Assembly: GCA_026120035.1 (NCBI GenBank) | Contig: JALRME010000010.1 | Coordinates: 372,001 to 436,000 of the forward strand | Length of the DNA stretch: 64,000 nucleotides | Direction: 5' to 3' | Source of the DNA: Coleophoma eucalyptorum | Taxonomy: Eukaryota > Ascomycota > Leotiomycetes > Helotiales > Dermateaceae | Shown here: positions 60,338 to 64,000 of the stretch, one piece after another | Layout of the letters: every line of letters starts with the position of its first letter | Position numbering within the stretch: the first letter of the stretch is position 1 | Notes under the pieces: generated by a model | What the model was told of the DNA's origin: nothing | The model's database searches: none | The model's input: the letters and a program-made list of their open reading frames with translations, nothing else | Translations under genes and position numbers: made by a program

Positions 60338-61042
60338 ATGGCGCCCAGAGACAGTTCGAGCATCGCAGCGCAGTTGCTTGAACGTGCACATTCTCCGACA
60401 AGCGCAGAACGAATCCTGGTCGAGAAGGTTAAGCAGAGACCCCTCCACCTGAAGCCAACAGAACCGAATAACGCTCAGCAAAAGCGACGAGCAGAACGAC
60501 TCCGCAAGCAATTAGCGCGCAAGAAGAAACAGAAACCCAAGCCGCTCTCGTCACGCGAAAAGCGAGGCATGTGCCTCTACGAAATACCTAAGGAGCATCA
60601 GAAATATGAGATCTACGCTGGGTTGCATAACCTCTGGGTGGGATACATGCATGAGATTCTGAACCTGGATGCGCAGACTTATGTGGTGGGCAATGATATG
60701 GCGAAGCTATGTTCTGCAGATTTCCATGGGGCTGAGGTCGAGGTTGTAAGGAGTAGATGCGTGAGTCGTGTTGGAGTAAAGGGGATTGTGGTCAAGGATA
60801 CCAGATTCACATTTGAGATCATCACATCCGGAAATGCGCTGAAAACAGTACCAAAGGAACATACAATCTTTCGATTTACTATACCCAGGCCTAGTACAGA
60901 AGATGTACCCGATCAAGATGGACATATCGAAACTCCACCAGTTAGGGGTCTCATATTCGAACTCCATGGTGATCAGTTCGAGTACCGGTCCTCAGATCGA
61001 GCAAATCGGAAGTTCAAACCACACTTCTTGAAGGATCTCTGA
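60338..61042 (+). CDS. pop4: RNase P/RNase MRP protein subunit Pop4 (Rpp29)
   Basis: Single exon, 234 residues. The basic N-terminal part (QQKRRAERLRKQLARKKKQK) is followed by the Rpp29 domain from about residue 88: YEIYAGLHNLWVGYMHEIL, ADFHGAEVEVVRSRC, GVKGIVVKDTRFTFEIIT, then PKEHTIFRFTIP. This Sm-like barrel binds the RNA of RNase P and RNase MRP, which process tRNA and rRNA precursors. The end (ANRKFKPHFLKDL) is also family-typical. The start is the first ATG of the frame, 240 bp from the divergent acyltransferase. Confidence 0.93.
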   Translation: MAPRDSSSIAAQLLERAHSPTSAERILVEKVKQRPLHLKPTEPNNAQQKRRAERLRKQLARKKKQKPKPLSSREKRGMCLYEIPKEHQKYEIYAGLHNLWVGYMHEILNLDAQTYVVGNDMAKLCSADFHGAEVEVVRSRCVSRVGVKGIVVKDTRFTFEIITSGNALKTVPKEHTIFRFTIPRPSTEDVPDQDGHIETPPVRGLIFELHGDQFEYRSSDRANRKFKPHFLKDL

Positions 61043-62135
61043 GAACGACATGTATTCAAGAAAATGAAAACTACCAGTTTCAGGAGCTCTACAAGGACCA
61101 GTATTCAAAGCCAGCAATCATGGACAGGCCGAATTACCTTAGACAAGTATCAACGTCATAAGTTAGTCCACTGCAAAGCAAGGATCAGATATGATTAAGG
61201 ACTAGGTTTCCAAGCAATATCACGGCACAGCAGTATTGGCACTATGATTCTTCAGCACCAACATTCCAAGAAGTCAATAATTTAGACTACTATGGTGACG
61301 ATGTCTACTCTCAAAAAGCGATGGCCAAAGCCTGATTGTTGAAAGACGGCAGGCCCAATTTACCTATTATTTGCTGTAGCTTCAGTCGAATGATTCGACA
61401 GATCATATCTATCGACGAACAAAACTTCCCTCTCAAATTTCGGTGTACCCTATAAGATGATTACTGTGGTCTCAATGAAGACAACACCAGCAAAGGCGCG
61501 GCGTTCTCACCACTGCAGAGCAAGGATGGAACGACTGGACTAAACTTCTCATGAAACCTATATTGGAAATAGCTAAATTTCAAGTAGTCTTCATATAAAT
61601 AGCTTGCATGTACATAGTAATCATCACTTGCCACACTGTTCGGATGAGGTAGTTTAGTAAAGATCACTTAAACAAAAGATGCCTCAGCGGTTCTACCATC
61701 TGACTACCATGTCATTGAAGCATTCTCAAAATGAGGGATACATTATCATTCATAAGTATTATCATAGCTTCTTAAAGCAAAAATCTAGAAGTCATCCATC
61801 CATGCATCCATAACCCATCCTCCCCATACTAATGAGTACTCCAGAAATAGCGCCTCAGGAACAAATCCACCCAAGAAAGCCGAACTTCCAAAGAGTCATG
61901 TAATAATATATATCGCTTCGGAACACCGTATTGTACGATCTGCTAGGCGCAAAACTCCCTTGATGATACTTTTGAGTCTTAATGGAGACCAATATGCTGT
62001 CTAACCAATCCTATTCCCATAATTTGTTGTGGTGAAAAAGTGATGTAGCCTGTAATCAGAGCCGCGCGGTATTTGCCGTAAATTATCATAGACGGTACTG
62101 TAAAACCCGCCATGAAGAAAAAATATGCATGAAGC
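61043..62135. other. Intergenic, convergent 3' regions
   Basis: AT-rich sequence between pop4 and the C6-type regulator 3' ends. The longest frame is 68 codons and looks random. No other feature seen. Confidence 0.45.
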
Positions 62136-64000
62136 TCATAAATAAGTGTGCTGAGAGTAATGAGTATGCTGAGTAGGCGGTTGATAGTATTGTTGGTATG
62201 GATGATTCGGAAGAGAGAAATCAGCAGTCCTTAGGAGTGGATTCATGACTCCTTGTGGCGGTCTTTGCGCTGGGGGTGCTGGTGGAGGAGGAGGGGGTAT
62301 GCTGCTAGATTGAGGTGCTTGTGTGGTTGTTGGGAAAAACTGCGCAAGACTGTTCTGTTGTGCCATCAACTGTTGCTGGACTGCCTCCTCGTTTTGCCAA
62401 CCCCACTTGGATTTTAATTCCTTGTTCAAAAAGCCAACCTTCCATCCTGTCTCCTTGCGAATCTTTTCAAAGATGTCGAGAACCTCCTCCTGCTCCCGTC
62501 TAACATCCAGACATTCGGCGGCTATTGCTAACGAACGGAGAGCCACACTAGCAACGCCACGATCTTTGACATGAGCCACAATGCCGCAAATCTGATGTGC
62601 ATGTGAAAGTTGCATATCATGCATCTCGTCTGTTTCTTTCGACATGAGGGGGTTTATTTGGGGCAGGAGACACATCGCAGTGTGGTAGAATAGCCGTCCA
62701 ACAATGGTTGCACGTTTAATGAGCCTGGGATTGTTAGAATATAGCTTTTACTGCATAAGATCGTTACATACCAGACTTCGGGAAAAGCCGATTTGGAACT
62801 CGTTTGTGTTGGATGTAGATATGCCATGGGGTGCATAGTACGGGGTATACATCTGTTCCAGCTATCACAAAGGTTCTTCAGCCGCTGCCACTCTGCGAAT
62901 CTCGTCTGTAGTCGGATCTGCTCATCATGGGGCGATGCTTCCTGGAATCGTGGGATAGATGCTCTGAAGTTGGCGATCTTGCCAACAATATACAACATTC
63001 GATGGACCCAAACCTCTTCCCGACATGATTCGGTTTCGATTTGAAAATCCATATCCACGCCCCACTGATCCGGCTCCCAAGCCACCTGCCAGTTGAAGTG
63101 CAGACAACTTAGAAGCTCCATTCCGACATTCAACCAGAAACAAGCAGCTCCGATTCCTGTGCTCCGAGCATTCCAACCACATTCCTTAATCAGCGCTCGG
63201 GCTCCTGCAATGTGATTCATTCTCTGCATGGCTCTTTCTGACATGATCTCATAAACGTTTAAAACTACAGCCGTAGTGGCACAGATAATTGTGTCTCTGT
63301 CGGGATTCTGTAAGGACCGTAAGAGCTGAGTCGTCGCGGTGTCGTAATAGTACAGTGCCTTGTCTTCGTGGTACAGAGGATTGACAAGGGTCAAATGTCG
63401 AGCTCCACAAGCTAAGAAGGCATTGAGCAGCATAGGCTCCCCTAAAGCATGAAACGGTAGCAATCGGGAGAAGTGCTTCATCGAGTCCATACTGTCCATC
63501 CATAGTCCAACTTCCTCCACAAATACCTGCATGAATAATACTTCCTCGGGCGAATTGAGATACTCACGGGTCTCGGTAGGCGGTGTAAGAGTCTGTTCTG
63601 GATTGCTATATGATGTTGACGGCGGCGCGCTCATAAAAGTCGAGTCACTTCCAGCATGGGAATGATGTCTACTACCCCGTCTGGAGTGGACACCATCATG
63701 CTTGACTGAGAGAGTGCCGTCAGAGTACTGGCTGGTATTCTGGATAGGTGGCAAGGCGTTATTATTAGATGATATACTCGGGTCCACAATCATAGGCCGG
63801 ACTGAGAAATCCAGACTTTGGTCTCTTGGTGGGGTTATGGTCTGCTCAAGACGAGCATATCGGCCTAGACCACCCTTGTATTCGGATGCGATCTCACGAG
63901 ATTCGTCTTGAAATTGCACTGTCCATTATTAGCAAAGATCGCTAGAAATCGATATTTCCACATACCCGCCCAGTCAGCCGTAGGAGGGATCATCGGCGGC
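62136..64000 (-). CDS. C6 (Zn2Cys6) transcription factor of the ARCA-like type, N-terminus outside the window
   Basis: Three exons are visible on the minus strand: 64000-63966 (entering from the right edge), 63918-62772 and 62724-62136, at least 589 residues. The joins read PPTADWA-VQFQDESREIASEY and FPEVW-LIKRATIVGRLFYH. The sequence matches the fungal-specific transcription-factor middle region: SPEEVLFMQVFVEEVGLWMD, ACGARHLTLVNP, YYYDTATTQLLRSL and INHIAGAR-type segments. A Pro/Gln-rich tail (PPPPPPAPPAQRPPQ) follows. The Zn2Cys6 domain should lie beyond the window edge; I have not seen it. Similarity to ARCA-type regulators is from memory. Targets unknown. Confidence 0.78.

Overview
This window comes from a filamentous ascomycete (Pezizomycotina). 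Genes are dense on both strands and carry short introns (about 45-80 nt) with GTRNGT-type donors and CTAAC/CTAAT-type branch points. The gene set is typically fungal: an Mbp1 APSES factor, SidA and a ferrichrome-type NRPS, an NRPS-like reductase and a C6 regulator. A Leotiomycete is my guess at the class, and it is weakly held. I spliced the genes by hand. Most exon joins were checked for reading phase and for family sequence running across the junction.

Layout. 0-8 kb holds ordinary genes: the tail of a basic protein, an Mbp1-type cell-cycle factor, a Cup1-like LYR protein divergent from it, a small GNAT acetyltransferase and an NAD-dependent epimerase. 8.3-27.2 kb is a complete hydroxamate-siderophore core. 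The ornithine N5-monooxygenase (SidA) and a 4,833-residue ferrichrome-type synthetase (SidC) diverge from a 2.55 kb promoter. That promoter carries five exact ATCTGATAA sites, the motif bound by SreA/SRE/Urbs1 iron-repressor GATA factors. 27.8-38.5 kb holds an amidase, a divergent PLP aminotransferase, an NRPS-like A-T-reductase and a tandem MFS exporter, which together look like a second small metabolite cluster. A TauD-type dioxygenase at 41.3-42.6 kb may belong to it, although a WD40 gene (Swt21/TCAB1-like) lies between.

45-64 kb returns to conserved cellular genes: a DUF7102-like protein with a possible XPF-like region, nucleoporin Nup49, polyadenylation factor Fip1, a XAP5/FAM50 protein, a small membrane protein, a TTC1-like TPR protein, a HAD phosphatase, a PlsB/DHAPAT-type acyltransferase ending in a PTS1-like tripeptide, RNase P subunit Pop4 and the 3' part of a C6-type regulator. 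Several of these share short bidirectional promoters.

How they fit together. SidA makes N5-hydroxyornithine. An acylase outside the window (SidL-type, not seen here) would acylate it, and SidC would assemble the cyclic hexapeptide. The reductase, aminotransferase, amidase, MFS and dioxygenase could make and export a separate product built by reducing a carrier-bound acid to an aldehyde or alcohol. I see no tRNA, rRNA, CRISPR array or intact transposon.
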